This document shows positions 12,735 to 24,892 of a DNA stretch of 64,000 bases, piece after piece. A program made the translations under genes and the position numbers. The notes beneath the pieces were generated by a model. The model had not been told where the DNA came from. It did not search any database and saw nothing but the letters and a program-made list of their open reading frames with translations. Every line of letters begins with the position of its first letter. Within the stretch, counting starts at the first letter, position 1. Origin of the DNA: Lineus longissimus (taxonomy: Eukaryota > Nemertea > Pilidiophora > Heteronemertea > Lineidae); contig NC_088311.1 in the NCBI RefSeq assembly GCF_910592395.1, positions 11,100,501 through 11,164,500 on the forward strand. Reading direction: 5' to 3'.

Positions 12735-13430
12735 CAATTTCAATTTTATTTATTATTCTTAATTAAAAGTACAGAGAAAAACAAATAAACCGCTATAGTT
12801 TACAAGAGTGTCGGACGTTACAACATAGTCGATCAAGGGTTGACCGGGAAAGGGGTTGAGATATAGATTTGAAGTTACACTATATAAAACACAGTCTGCG
12901 GCACGCCAGGAGGAATTTGGCTGAATTTACAAAATTTTTCCTTTCTAACAAACTTTTCAATTTGATGACATTTGGTTGAGAACAATAATACTTTGACAGG
13001 CAATTTCTTCTAATTTATGTAACAGCATTACATTCGAGCAGTAAATGATACTCGTCACCAACACTATTAATATTATTACACAAAAGACATAGTCGTTCTC
13101 CTCGTGGTCTGTCGTCCCGTTTCGATGGGAAGCCTGTGATGACACATTCTAAATTTACAGAGTATATGCCAGTAATTCAATTTAAGGTAGTCTTCAAAAA
13201 TAAAACGCTCGTTGTAGATTCTATAGTTTAAACATTTAGGTGACTCCTGGATATCCGTGTACCATTTCTGCACATACTGGTCTCGAAGTATCCTTTTTAC
13301 CGTCGCCGTTACCCAAGTGGTGTTAAAAATTGGAATTGTCTGGTTTAACCAGATCACAGTATTATCAGATTCATCTAGGATTTCCTTTATCTTGTTAAGC
13401 CAGGAGGATAAAAAATGTCCCGTTCAAAAA
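12735..13430 (-). pseudogene. Decayed non-LTR retrotransposon 3' end
   Basis: On the minus strand the reading CKFRMCHHRLPIETGR (about 13180-13130) is followed, in another frame, by RLCLLC and GDEYHLLLEC (about 13105-13030). A FR..NH.LPIE.GR segment followed by a CxxC..GDE.H.L..C cluster is characteristic of the C-terminus of many CR1-like ORF2 proteins in marine invertebrates. At least one frameshift separates the two parts, and only the last few hundred bases of the element survive. The AT-rich stretch at 12735-12770 would be the 3' tail. Not functional. Confidence 0.7.
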
Positions 13431-13499
13431 CCTTTCGAGTAAACACATATAGATAAGGTAATGTTGTAGTGTGACTGTGGCACTGTATCATCACCATTT

Positions 13500-13870
13500 T
13501 TTTCACAGGTCCTTCCAATTAGGATGAAATGACATAATGCCCGGGTTTTCGTCTCGACCTACTTTTCAAGGTCACATTAGCTCAAATGGCATAAATTCGC
13601 CGTTTGAGCGTAACTGTGGCACGTTTATATTAGGCTGTGGGGTCGAAACGTTGTTGACTCACAAATTGTGGGCCAATCTGAATCTTGACTATTGTATCAT
13701 CTCCAAGTTTTATCGCATGTACTTCCAATTGGCATATATGACATAACCGCGGTTTTAATTTCACCTACTTTTCAAGGTAACGAAGGACAAATGACGTGAA
13801 TTTAACATTCGGGTAAAACTATAGCACATTTCTCAACTAAAGTTCGATCCGGTGAGCACAATGGCCGCTG
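13500..13870. repeat. Tandem-like repeat with CTACTTTTCAAGGTCAC units
   Basis: CTACTTTTCAAGRTMAC followed by a loosely conserved CAAATGRCRTRAATT segment occurs near 12683, 13559 and 13766. The array ends at GGTGAGCACAATGGCC (about 13852), a sequence that also ends the related repeat near 33000. The retroelement fragment at 12735-13430 interrupts the array. Confidence 0.6.
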
Positions 13871-14403
13871 GCCTTTTCATTTGCTTGTTATCAGGGCAAT
13901 AAATAGAAGTGCGGTTTGTGTCGTTTAGAGTGGCACTGCTTGATGAATAGCTGGCAAAATGACTGATATTGAAGGTCACAGGAAAGCTAAACCCGTCTTT
14001 GTCACGGTTAAGGAGATGCTTGTTGTTAACGGATATCAAAACGAGTGAATCATTATCAAATGAAAGTCCATGACGACCGACTGGAGTGCCGGATAAAGAA
14101 GACAAACAATTTCACCTCGTCATCGGGGACGTGTCCACTTTGAATCGAATGACCTTGAGCGTGAAGATAGTAATTCACCTCATTGTTAGTAGATGGCGAA
14201 TGCTGTATATTGAGTTGAACAAATAAAAACACAACTGTGATAATTGCTAGCTATAGATATCACAATGTACAAACGAGCGTGCTATATCTCCCGGAAGTAG
14301 AGTCCATTATTTTGTTACGAAAAGGTATTTCAATGCGAATCGGCTATTTTTCAATGGGCTATACCCCGTGGCCTATACCCCGTGGGCATTAATATGTGCA
14401 CTT
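13871..14403. other. Intergenic, left flank of foldback copy 1
   Basis: No gene recognised. It ends in the 8 bp GTCCACAC at 14404-14411 that abuts foldback copy 1. Confidence 0.45.
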
Positions 14404-14411
14404 GTCCACAC

Positions 14412-15371
14412 GGTTTATGCCTGTTTCGCCTATTCCTGTTTCGCCTATTCCTGTTTCGCCTATTCCTGTTTGGCCTATTTCCTGTTTCGCCTACTTCTTG
14501 TTTCGCCTACTTTCCAGTACCCCTACAATAAATCGACTCTCCCAGGAGGAACCTTAGGCATGCATGTCCATTTTATGGGGAAAATGTGAGGGGACAATTG
14601 GATGATGTTAACGATGTGATGAGAATTTATCTAATCAAATGCCATCAACTTTGTTAACAAACCATACCATGACCGTTTTGAAAGAGTCACCTTGAAAGTG
14701 GGGACAGTCCGGGACTTATTTGACCATATGACCATACTGACACACAGTAAAAACTAATAGATTAAGTAGAGTAAAGCAGTCGCTTATTTTATAAAAACAG
14801 GAATTCATGAGTTTTTGATAAAAATACATTATACTTGTACTGTACATTCTCATAATTATTTGATCAAAATCAGCTGTAAAACCCATGTCATAGTACAGAA
14901 AAATGTAGCTATAGGTATTCTTTCTATTACGAAGTCAGTTACTGACAAAGACAAAAGAAAGAGAATCCACAATATAAAATGCAGGCCTGAGAAACCTTTC
15001 TCAAATCTAATGAGAGGGTAAAACTTTCTTACTCTTTTAGTTCTTGCCTTTTAAAATAAGCTAAAACATAAGCCGATGTAAGCTATGTATAATTTTCCAA
15101 AGTTATTCCGAATAATACTGAAATAATTGACATGTCGCCAAATCCATTATTTCAGACTTTATTCTTAATGATAACCTTTAACACTATGGTAAGGGACGGT
15201 TCATATTCCTACGTCTGAGGGGAGGTTAGCAATACATTTGAATAGGCGAAACAGGAATAGGCGAAACAGGAATTAGGCGAAACGGGAAGAAGGCGAATCA
15301 GGAATAGGCGAATAAGGAATTAGGCGAAACAGGAATAGGTGGAACAGGAATAGGCGAAACAGGAATACACC
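14412..15371. mobile_element. Foldback element copy 1 (about 960 bp)
   Basis: The left terminus GGTTTATGCCTGTTTCGCC is the approximate inverse of the right terminus GGCGAAACAGGAATACACC. Each terminus extends into a tandem array of a 15-16 bp unit (CCTGTTTCGCCTATT on the left, about 6 units; its inverse on the right, about 8 units), making a foldback structure. The central ~690 bp (14520-15215) is nearly identical to copy 2 and has no transposase-like ORF, so the element is non-autonomous. The superfamily is uncertain; 8 bp duplications fit hAT, P or Mutator-type transposition. Confidence 0.85.
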
Positions 15372-16196
15372 GTGCATGGAGTATGAAAAATTGTAATCCA
15401 CATAGTATGGTTATGGTGAGCATATTTATCATTGATAATTATTGTGAGGGGTATCTCAGTGGGAGCTGGGAGATTTTGCAATTTCTGATTGAAATATGTA
15501 AGTCTCATACCTTGGCCGTTTTAACTGTTTGATGCTTCATGACAAACACCTGTACACACCAACCGACAAAATGTATTGCCGATTCCCATGAGGGATCTTT
15601 TACAAAAAATTTGAAGTCAAAATAATACCGAAGTTTTCAAAATCCCTGGATGCACCTTTCTAGGCTGGCCATCTCTGTCGCAGTTGATGGCATTTCATAG
15701 CAGTTACCCGTCCAGTGATTTTTGCCATATTCGAGCAGATAACTAAAGTCATGAGGGTGCGTGCACATTTCTGCGGAAAGGGATAACTGGGTGTGCTAGT
15801 ACATGGAAGGCTTTTGACCAACCTACACCGTAATGTTGTGTCACTTCCACCACCTGTCCAGGATGGGCAAAAAACTGGAAAGCATTTTTCCACATCTCTC
15901 AAACTCAAAGCACCTGCACAAGCAATGGCAGTAGAATCTCTCTCGAGAAAAAATGACACGAAGATATCCAGAGCCAATTTTGTTACGAGAAGCAAGGCTG
16001 CCAAAATAACTGAATTCGAACAACTGCCAAAATACTCCTGGGTTTGTAATATTGGTAAAAGTATGGTCGACATTTTTACAGGCTAACCTGTACATTGGAA
16101 CGATTTTGTGTGTAGACGATGGAGAATGAAATTTGTACGAATACTGACATGTTGATAATATTCGGCATACATGTACATGTTCATGTACTTCGTCTC
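15372..16196. other. Left part of the segment between foldback copies
   Basis: It begins with the 8 bp GTGCATGG (15372-15379) that abuts copy 1. Overlapping open frames of 84-137 codons lie on both strands at 15660-16095, but none resembles a known domain and they conflict with each other, so no gene is called. Confidence 0.4.
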
Positions 16197-17192
16197 TCAG
16201 TATGTATTAGGGACAACGCGCATCACATGCATCGGTTTGTTGCCCCAATATTTTTTATAAATATAATACCCTTTTGGATCAAGTAAGAAGGAAATGTGAA
16301 CGTTGTGTCTTTGAATAAAGGTTGATTTGAGTTTTACACTCTCACCATCGCAAGGTAACCTGACCGTCATCATTGGGTACGTTTTCTTCCTTTTCCTCCC
16401 ATGAATGAATACTGTGCTGGTGAAACTGTCCAAGTACATCTTCTTAAGTGTTTCAAACCTTTCATTTACTGTCAAAGGCTCACCTACCTTTCGGTAGAAG
16501 TCGCCTATACGGGACAAGCGGTAAAGTTTCAATGACCGTGATCGTAACACCAATATATAGATATCCCGAGACCTGTTGTCTATCATAGAAATCAAACGCA
16601 ACTTCGATTCTAACCGTTTGTCTAGGTGCACTTCAGTGATAACTTCCTGTCGTTCAATTTTAAACCTTCCCTTCACAAGACCACTGTATCGCAATACTAT
16701 AACATATAACATGTATTTTTCTGCATCCAGCCAACTTCTTGATTTCTTTATATCTCTGATAATCGCGACGATGTGGCCACTATCTAAATTGTCAACGTCC
16801 TCAAAAGCCGATAAATATTTAGCACGGTCTTTCGAACATGGCGGTTTGAGGCAAATCGCTTTCAAAGTAACATTGTGTTTACCTTTTGTGCTGAACATCA
16901 TCCAATGGTGCTTCATTCGTCCAGTTAAGGTGTGTCCGTGTAGCATTTTTAAGTGGTAATCGCCATTTACTGAGAGGAGATGCCTGATAAACCATTTGGT
17001 CCCTCCCCCTTGCCTAGTCACTTTACAACCAATTACAATAGTCATAGCCGGAGCACCCCTGCTTCTGAAGTACATAACATACTCATTCTCTATTTCATTG
17101 AGGTGTATTTTACATGCACGTTCAGTGTATTGTTTTCCAATGATGTCAACGATATTCGGGGCTGGTTTCATTTGTAAGAGGAACCCCGGCTT
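16197..17192 (-). CDS. Gene A exon 2: single domain of about 330 residues, unknown family
   Basis: Terminal exon of 331 codons plus stop. I place its start at a phase-0 AG acceptor (17193) in the frame reading KPGFLLQMKPAPN, since an in-frame TAG lies just upstream; the first internal ATG is at 17171. The domain matches the two gene B domains in length and pattern: a basic first strand, many short alternating hydrophobic strands, a conserved LKP-P-C-like segment in the first half, and a C-terminal HISFLLDPKGYYIYKKYW that corresponds to IHLHFNPVSGSLLYLRGP and VEVDNRMNILQIYW in gene B. The strand-rich pattern suggests a beta-propeller-like fold (inference). No TM segment follows, so a secreted product is likely if exon 1 is preceded by a signal peptide. 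Function unknown. The gene lies wholly between two foldback elements. Confidence 0.6.
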   Translation of the reverse strand, partial: KPGFLLQMKPAPNIVDIIGKQYTERACKIHLNEIENEYVMYFRSRGAPAMTIVIGCKVTRQGGGTKWFIRHLLSVNGDYHLKMLHGHTLTGRMKHHWMMFSTKGKHNVTLKAICLKPPCSKDRAKYLSAFEDVDNLDSGHIVAIIRDIKKSRSWLDAEKYMLYVIVLRYSGLVKGRFKIERQEVITEVHLDKRLESKLRLISMIDNRSRDIYILVLRSRSLKLYRLSRIGDFYRKVGEPLTVNERFETLKKMYLDSFTSTVFIHGRKRKKTYPMMTVRLPCDGESVKLKSTFIQRHNVHISFLLDPKGYYIYKKYWGNKPMHVMRVVPNTY

Positions 17193-17978
17193 CTTTTCTT
17201 CAAAAGTAAGAAAAGACTACAGAAGTCAAGAGTGCTTGCTAGGAAGAGGAAGTCTAGACGTGATAATGTTTGAGGACTTTTGCGTTGTTGCCAATATTAT
17301 ACCTGAAGACGACCCGTTGATAATATATCAAAAGCATACATGCAAAAGCAATCTATTTCATTTCATATTCAGAGTGATATTTTTCTTCAAAAAGGAGACA
17401 CAACAGATTGATATGAAATGTGTCTTATCATTTTTTGCATAAATGGAAGGAATCGGGGATGTCAAGAGCGAAAATAGTGACGCAGCTTAATTCTTGATAA
17501 CCAATATAATTATGCCTTATTGAAGTAATCACCATTAACTGCCGAGTGTTTACCTTCAACTGCCTACAGTGATAGAGAGAAGACAAAGAAACCTGTCGTT
17601 ATGAACAGTTAAGAATTCTGGAAGATATGCATGATGTCTTCACGAATTATGCCAGCTCCTGCGCGTAGATTTAGCTCAAACATGAGATTCGATGGCGAGT
17701 CCATAGGTTCATTTTAACATTAGCTGTAAAATCATGACACGGTTCTTTTCGACAATACGTTGCCGTGAGGTTTGAGAATTTACCATTATTCACCGAGAAT
17801 TGACCGAGAAGTCCTAAATGATTGAATTATTCTAAGAGAGGGTTTGGCAGTTGAGTGGAGAGGGTTGATCGGACACTCTCACGGAATATCCGTCAAATAA
17901 TCAATACTTACACAGGTGGCAGCCCCATAGTTTCAAAAATTGCTGTCACTTTTGAGAAAATGATAAAAACTGCCCCAC

Positions 17979-18281
17979 CTTATTGACCATCAGACTACAT
18001 GTACTTCCGATTTCAAGGGGAATGCGTCTCCCACATATCGAACCTTCGGTAGCCTGAAGAAGGCACCGTCTGTCAGAACTCGGTCTGTATATTGTTGCAA
18101 GAACATTTGCCGTTACACAGAGAAGCACACATTCTATCTTGGAGACAACTCCGACGGATTTGCGGCGATATAATTTCTCGCCGTAAGAGCTCACGTTCAG
18201 TGAAACATAGATTTGCGTCAGCTGATTCTCCTGGTTGGTAAACTCACATGGAAGCCTCTTTACGCCATTGGCATTCGGATT
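17979..18281 (-). CDS. Gene A exon 1: Cys-containing PAN/apple-like module
   Basis: A 303 bp phase-0 exon (101 codons) bounded by CAG at 18282-18284 and an AAG/GTGGGG donor at 17979/17978. The protein has a spaced Cys pattern with the core SKIECVLLCVTANVLATIYR and CLL after it. This parallels gene B exon 1 (SFLACAILCSQQSCTTMN and ICQM) and resembles the C..C.....C......C.L core of PAN/apple domains, which bind proteins or glycans extracellularly. Both paralogous exons end with a Lys codon at a phase-0 donor, and both are followed by the ~330-residue exon. An upstream signal-peptide exon is expected but I could not identify one in 18.3-19.3 kb. The apple assignment is tentative. Confidence 0.55.
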
Positions 18282-18284
18282 CTG

Positions 18285-19292
18285 ACAATTTATCATTTTT
18301 TGTTGATGCCAACGAGACCGGCCAGTGGTTTGTGCACCCGGGTGTGTGCTTTACCGTATGATACAACTTGACGACTGTTAGATCGTCGTATTTAAAAATA
18401 TCAAACTTTCTGTCTAATGATTAGCTATATCAAACATCAAACTCGTAGACAGTGCTATGAACAAGCTTATTCATACCTTCTTATAGATATCCGGCCTACA
18501 AAAGAAGTACATGTACCAGCAACAATCTCAAAGCAGTTAATGAGACGTTATGTTACAACACGCCATATACACGTACATATACATGAAGTACTACAATTAT
18601 GAGTACTGGCAAGATGCATAACCTTAAAAAAACAACATATACTAAACACGTTATGTAATCATCTTTAATTCCAAATATAAGCTCATACATATCCGTTTAA
18701 GTTTTTTTCTCTATCTGTCTGCTACCCGCGAAGGAGTTGCCAGAGAGCGACACGGTAAACTCTATCGCCCGGGAACAGTTGAATTGCCACTACACGAGCC
18801 TGCATGGATCAGTGTACCTACGCTTCACCTCGATGTATCCAGCTCTGCATCATGATGACACAAGACTTTGAGATCCGGCGCAACTTCCCTCTGCGGTCTC
18901 ATAGAATTGCCATAGATGTCTCGATTTCAAAAAATCTTAAAACGAACCTGCATTGCCTACTACAGCCGCACGGTAAGTATTAAGGATGTTCCAAAACAGC
19001 CGATGTCTACACAACAGTGAGCAAAATCAAACTGGAGACAATGCAGTAAAGTTGGTCAATGTTGTCATTGCTTTCAAAACCATCAAGTTCTTTATAATCT
19101 AGTATAATGAACCTTTCAATATACATGTACATGTATTCTCTGTGCATCTGTAGAATTCCAATTTTCCTTTTTATTCTGCAAAACCAGGCTAGTATCAAAT
19201 GCTTTTGTTTTTGTTTCGTTGTGCAGTTTATCCATGCAATAATCGATCCCTCTTGATTGATATCGTAACAAGAACTATCTTTTTTTGGTACT
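18285..19292. other. Right part of the segment between foldback copies
   Basis: No gene confirmed. A GC-richer patch at about 18725-18910 reads openly on the plus strand for some 45 codons but matches nothing I recognise. Any first exon or promoter of gene A should lie here. It ends with GTGCATGA (19293-19300), next to foldback copy 2. Confidence 0.4.
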
Positions 19293-19300
19293 GTGCATGA

Positions 19301-20371
19301 GGTTTATGCCTGTTTCGCCTATTCCTGTTTCGCCTATTTCTGTTTCGCCTACAAAATTCCTGTTTCGCCTATTCCTGTTTCGCCTATTCCTGTTCCGCCT
19401 ATTCCTGTTTCGCCTATTCTTGCTTGGCCTATTTCCTGTTTGGCCTATTTCCTGTTTCGCCTATTCCTGTTTCGCCTACTTCTTGTTTCGCCTACTTTCC
19501 AGTACCCCTACAATAAATCGACTCTCCCAGGAGGAACCTTAGGCATGCATGTCCATTTTATGGGGAAAATGTGAGGGGACAATTGGATGATGTTAACGAT
19601 GTGATGAGAATTTATCTAATCAAATGCCATCAACTTTGTTAACAAACCATGCCATGACCGTTTTGAAAGAGTCACCTTGAAAGCGGAGACAGTCCGGGAC
19701 TTATTTGACCATATGACCATACTGACACACAGTAAAAACTAATAGATTAAGTAGAGTAAAGCAGTCGCTTATTTTATAAAAACAGGAATTCATGAGTTTT
19801 TGATAAAAATACATTATACATGTACTGTACATTCTCATAATTATTTGATCAAAATCAGCTGTAAAACCCATGTCATAGTAAAGAACAATGTAGCTATAGG
19901 TATTCTTTTTATTACGAAGTCAGTTACTGACAAAGACAAAAGAAAGAGAATCCACAATATAAAATGCAGGCCTGAGAAACCTTTCTCAAATCTAATGAGA
20001 GGGTAAAACTTTCTTACTCTTTTAGTTCTTGCCTTTTAAAATAAGCTAAAACATAAGCCGATGTGAGCTATGTATAATTTTCCAAAGTTATTCCGAATAA
20101 TACTGAAATAATTGACATGTCGCTAAATCCATTATTTCAGACTTTGTTCTTAATGATAGCCTTTAACACTATAGTAAGGGACGGTTCATATTCCAACGTC
20201 TGTGGGGAGGTTAGCAATATATTTGAATAGGCGAAACAGGAATAGGCGAAACAGGAATTAGGCGAAACAGGAATAGGCGAAACAGGAATTAGGCGAAACG
20301 GGAAGAAGGCGAATCAGGAATAGGCGAATAAGGAATAGGCGGAACAGGAATAGGCGAAACAGGAATACACC
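19301..20371. mobile_element. Foldback element copy 2 (about 1071 bp)
   Basis: Same termini and orientation as copy 1. The left tandem array has about 12 units of CCTGTTTCGCCTATT (twice that of copy 1); the right array has about 9 inverse units. The centre differs from copy 1 by only about a dozen to fifteen single-base changes over ~690 bp by eye. Apparent ORFs rich in Phe-Ala-Tyr-Ser come from the repeat units and are not genes. The 3' flank is GTCCACAC (20372-20379). Confidence 0.85.
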
Positions 20372-20379
20372 GTCCACAC

Positions 20380-23039
20380 TGGCCTATACAACAAAGATTG
20401 GGCAATTGGAATGCACTTCCTGTTAGTATACATGCTTCCCGAAATTGGTGGCTTGCATTGGAACTAACTTTTTCCCCTTGTCCGTCATTAAAGGCATTCA
20501 AGTGTGTTGGTCAACCATGACTATCTCCTTTATCCCTCCACCATAAGGCCTAGTTTCCCCTTATGACATCACTATTTCGGACACTCAGCGTCCCATTTCT
20601 GGAAAGGTGTATAGCAAGCTCTGCTTATGAGGTGCTTGTACACAATGGATATAAAGTGCATGTCTCCACGTTAGTCTTGGTATTTAACTAGATTTTACTT
20701 ACGATTTTTTTTATCATATTACTTGTAGGCCTGCCTATATTGTTTTAATGTGTCATGGTTATCAAGGCTGTGACTGTATGTTTATGCCACATTGTGTCGT
20801 AATTAACGACTTGTGTGAACTAAACGTATTTCCTATTTCGTATATCGTTGTGAATCGGATTGAATTTGAACCGTTTCGACTTTGGCGAAATGTGAACGGG
20901 TTCTTTTTAAGGGCAATAACAAAGCGAATTCCGGAATGCATGTGCCACAATTCGGTTCAAATAGTACGCAGAGTATAATGGAGCTCCATAGATGGTTGTA
21001 TATATTAGGCGATTCCTGGTATCATCACCATTTCCAGATAACCAGTGACATGCGGAGGAAATGCGAGCCGGGAATTCGGTCCCAGTCGATTCATATTACA
21101 CTATTCCTGGAGATACCCGACTATCTATAAAACTGAAACTGGATATCTCTCTTCAGCCCAAATGACCATGCCTTTCTAGAAAAGTAGGAGAATAAAAATC
21201 TGAACTCCGGACATTAAGCGCCAAGTCTGGGTTCCGAGTCCTTCAATAGCTTCCTCGCAATAATGGCCCGCCAATGGCATACCTAAATATGGTAGTAGAC
21301 GCGATCATTCGGAACTAGAGATACTGGGCCTGCTATGGGCTAATTTCAGGCACCACATCTCTGCTTGGGCGGCGTGACGAAGAAAATGATCGTAAAGCAA
21401 GCATGAACATCAAAAGCTTTTCACTTATTGCAGCCTATTCGACGGAACCTTTAATGTGAAACTTCGACTATCGTGTTCCCCAAGATCCCCAGATCCGAAT
21501 GCACAAGTTGAATTAAAACCTTATCGCGTCTTTGAAGGAAGGGAGTGCTGTTTTCCAAGACGCTCAATCGAGGGACTCGGAATTCAGGAATACAGGACGA
21601 CTCGGAACCTGAACTTGGCACTTAATCCCCGGAGTTCAGGATTTTGATTCTCCGGGGTGAGAATAACATTTCTGACTTATGTGCAGTTATACAGAGTGTT
21701 TCAATAAACACGAAACCATGACAAATGATTTATTACTACAAAGTTATACACTTTATCGATATATGACAGTATATGCCATTAGAACAAAAAAGCATATTAA
21801 ATTCATCTTGACCCTCAATGTTTTGACATTGCTAAGCGGAGGCAATACCGCTTGAAGTTCAGTATGATTAAAGTAGGAGCTTCGATCTTTTTTGTTTGCC
21901 CTTGACATTTCACAGGCGACTTAATAATTGTGTATTCAAAAGCATAGGCAAAATTTATGAATTTCAAATGATGTGATTCATTTTAAATTGCAGGTTCGCT
22001 GGAAAACAAGGAAATGAAAAGTCGAGAGAAAAAAAAAGGTTTACATCAAGATCGTGCTATTTCTGAAAAAATCCCAACAAATTATTGTCCACGCTTTTTA
22101 GCAGACACCGTTCCTGATGGACTAAAGGTGAATCCATCAAAAAGGTTCGGTTCATTCCATGGGATAGGCACCACTCGGTATTCCTAACTGAATCAAAGCG
22201 GCCCAGTCCAACTTTTAAAGTGCAGCTCCTACGGGATGACCACATGATCGAACCATTGAAGCACTTTATTTTCCGTCTTTCCTTTTAAAACGAGCGATTA
22301 GGAATTGACGTTTGCTTATGGATCCTGGGTCATCAGAGACATGGAGTCTGCCATCAAGGTATCTTAAGAAATATAGCTGCTCTTATTTCATGATGCGGGC
22401 ATTGTGGTATACTCGTTGGAGGTTAAAATAGGGAGTTTTCGCAAAGCCCCGGCCCGAAACACCACGCGAACGCCTATCACATTGTTCGGCAGAGTGATCA
22501 GGAATTTGAACAATCACAATGGCACAGGCGTTCACGTGTGTGTTTCGGGGGTTTTGCCAAAACTGCCTACAAAAAATCTCACTGAGAATTCAGACTAATA
22601 TCCTCTGCAGTTTGTGAGTGACTTTCTGACAAGTGTGGCAAAAAAGCCCAGCTACATGTACTTTATCACGATCTTCAGATTCAAAAACAGAGCGGCCTAT
22701 TTTAAAGTCAACAGCTGCACGTCTCTCACACACACCGTTTGTAAATTTCCTCCCTCCTTTGGTGTGACTGTTTCCACGTTTTTTTCAGCTCGGCCTAATC
22801 ACCCTTAGATCACACAGATGATAGATTCAGGAAATGGATCTGACACCCAATGGCTATTTCCGATTTCCATCTGTCAGAGACTGTGGGGGAGGCAAGTTTG
22901 CAAGCTTAGCACGTTTTGAGAAAATGGTATATCTGTACCGTGCCAACTCCGATGGTGTGCCATCTTCGAGTTCTTTTTGCGTCTTTGTTACACCCAGTAC
23001 ATGCATTCAGACTATCTAGTCCATATATGTCGTGAATAT
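20380..23039. other. Intergenic, no gene recognised
   Basis: Short frames only. ACAGAGTGTTTCAATAAACACG at about 21692-21713 resembles a mariner/Tc3-type terminal repeat, but no inverse partner was found. Confidence 0.4.
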
Positions 23040-23815
23040 TGCCAGAAAACGTTGTGTAGCTAATAACAAGCACAGCGTACCAGTAAAAGACAAAGAAGGG
23101 AAGACCATCACCGACAACACGGAATAGTCCTCTGGATGGGTCCTATATTTCAAGCATGGGTCTATTGTTTTAAATCCAGAACATACCTCAACCGTCTCTC
23201 TCCTGTTCATCAACTTCGTTGATTTTCAAAAGACCTTCGATAGTGTTCACAGAGACACCGTATGAGAGATACTGAGTCCCCGAACACTCTGTGACACTCA
23301 TCAGCCAGTTCTATAAAAACATCGAACGCAGTATACTTCAGGGACATTCTGTCTTACACTGTCTGAATGGTTCCCAGTACAGTTTCGGAAATCCTACGGA
23401 AATCCGGAGTACGACAGGGTTGCACATTTTCTTCAATTTCTCCTCCTTGCTACCCTTGATTGGAGCAAGGAAGCCACTGTCAACCAACACTGCAGAATGC
23501 AGTGGACCCTCTCTTTCTAACTTGAAATTCCTAGACTTCGCTGACGGCTTGGCCCTCCCTACCTTCGAGTTAAACATGCAAGAGAAAAGTGTCACGCTTA
23601 CAAACAAGGCAGCTCCAGGCGGACTAAATGCCGACATCCCCAAGACTAAGATGATGTGTGTTAGTACTCTACCATAACCCAAATCAACACTCACAGACTA
23701 GAGAGACTGAAAGAGTTGGAGGCCTTTACTTCCTTGGAGGGGGGGGGGGGGACTCCAAATATCGACGACAATGTCCGTACACCTGGGACAATGTCACCAG
23801 CCAAATCACATGGGG
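23040..23815 (+). pseudogene. Decayed non-LTR reverse transcriptase fragment
   Basis: Reading across frameshifts on the plus strand: VPVKDKEGKTITDN (pre-RT spacer), INFVDFQKTFDSVHRDTV (RT motif A with the first catalytic Asp), a damaged TGV-type turn, LKFLDFADGLALPTFELNMQ (motif C) and DIPKTKMMCVS. It matches the general plan of the invertebrate LINEs often mis-annotated as craniofacial development protein 2-like. The catalytic pair FADD has become FADG, and there are stops and frameshifts, so it is dead. A run of 12 G near 23741-23752 interrupts it. Confidence 0.8.
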
Positions 23816-24828
23816 TTAAAACCTGACTTTATCAAACGGTCGGAGAAACTAAGACTCAGACTCATCATATAATTTCTTCAAAGGGCAAAAGCAAGTTTTT
23901 AACCTTTCTGAAGTTCCAAATTATTTCTTCCTACTTCTTGATATTATCCCCCTTCTTATACCATGTATATGCGTACATTATTGAGTATCAAAATCATGTT
24001 GGTATTGGATCATAAAAACCGGACTGTCTGAACCTCTAATAAGCCATTTTGTCAGAAATAAAAAATAATCTTTCTGGCAACTTTTCTGGACGCTGATAAA
24101 TCATTTGTGTCATTTAGCATTGGGTACTTTCCTTACCTGGAAATCTATGCCGTTTCACCCGCACATCGTTAGTTCCTTGCGGAATCCTGGACGGGAAATA
24201 AAATCACTCTGCAATAGTCGCGAGTTGTCATTAAGGCACCATGAGAAATGGGAACAATCAAGACAGATCCTGTTGTCAGACGCCAATAACGATGATCTGC
24301 AATCAAGATGAGGACGCGTGGGTGGAGCATTAACCGAACCAGTTGATGACCTCTTCAATTTCCATTGACCATAAGGAGGATGAAAGCTAAACGGATCATT
24401 GTCATTAGGAGTTTCTTGCTAGCATGTCAAGATGGGGAGCACAAATAGATGAATGACTGGGAGATTTTGAGAAAATCTACTTTTTGGTCATCGAAGAGTC
24501 AGACGATACAATGCCACTGGGGCAGACGTTCGGATTTTCATCAGGTATAGAATTTCAAGACCTCTGCGACATGATCTCGCTAATTTTTGAAGTGGGTCGT
24601 GTCATCCTTGTTTATGGGTAGCTTGCTTGACCACAGTTTTAGCGTGGTCGATTACTAAGTCCACGCTTTTCCTAGCACTCATCCAAGATAGTCGATGCAT
24701 GCGCAGTACGGTACACACTAGTAATAAAGTGCTAATGAATTAACCAGTTAATTTAGTGACATCCAGAAGTATTAGGGTAGCAGGAAGGGTTGGGCGTTTG
24801 TGGTTTCTGAGTCTGAGGGGGTTGGTGT
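23816..24828. other. Intergenic, no gene recognised
   Basis: AT-rich sequence with only short overlapping frames. Confidence 0.4.
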
Positions 24829-24892
24829 CTGTTGACTGTGCTTTAAGAGAGACTAGGCATGGCGCCAGTCTCTCTTAAAGCACAGTCAACAG
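24829..24892. repeat. Perfect 26 bp inverted repeat (hairpin), 12 bp loop
   Basis: Arms 24829-24854 and 24867-24892 are exact reverse complements (core GTGCTTTAAGAGAGACT); the loop is AGGCATGGCGCC. The right arm and loop recur as part of the direct repeat at 25211. Confidence 0.9.

Noticed and set aside
15660-16095. Overlapping 84-137 codon frames between foldback copy 1 and gene A
   Set aside because: Three frames on two strands compete and none has recognisable content.
19285-19574. Open frames rich in Pro-Val-Ser or Cys-Phe-Ala-Tyr repeats (also 14368-14589)
   Set aside because: Created by the 15-16 bp terminal repeat units of the foldback elements; frames differ between copies and no conserved protein results.
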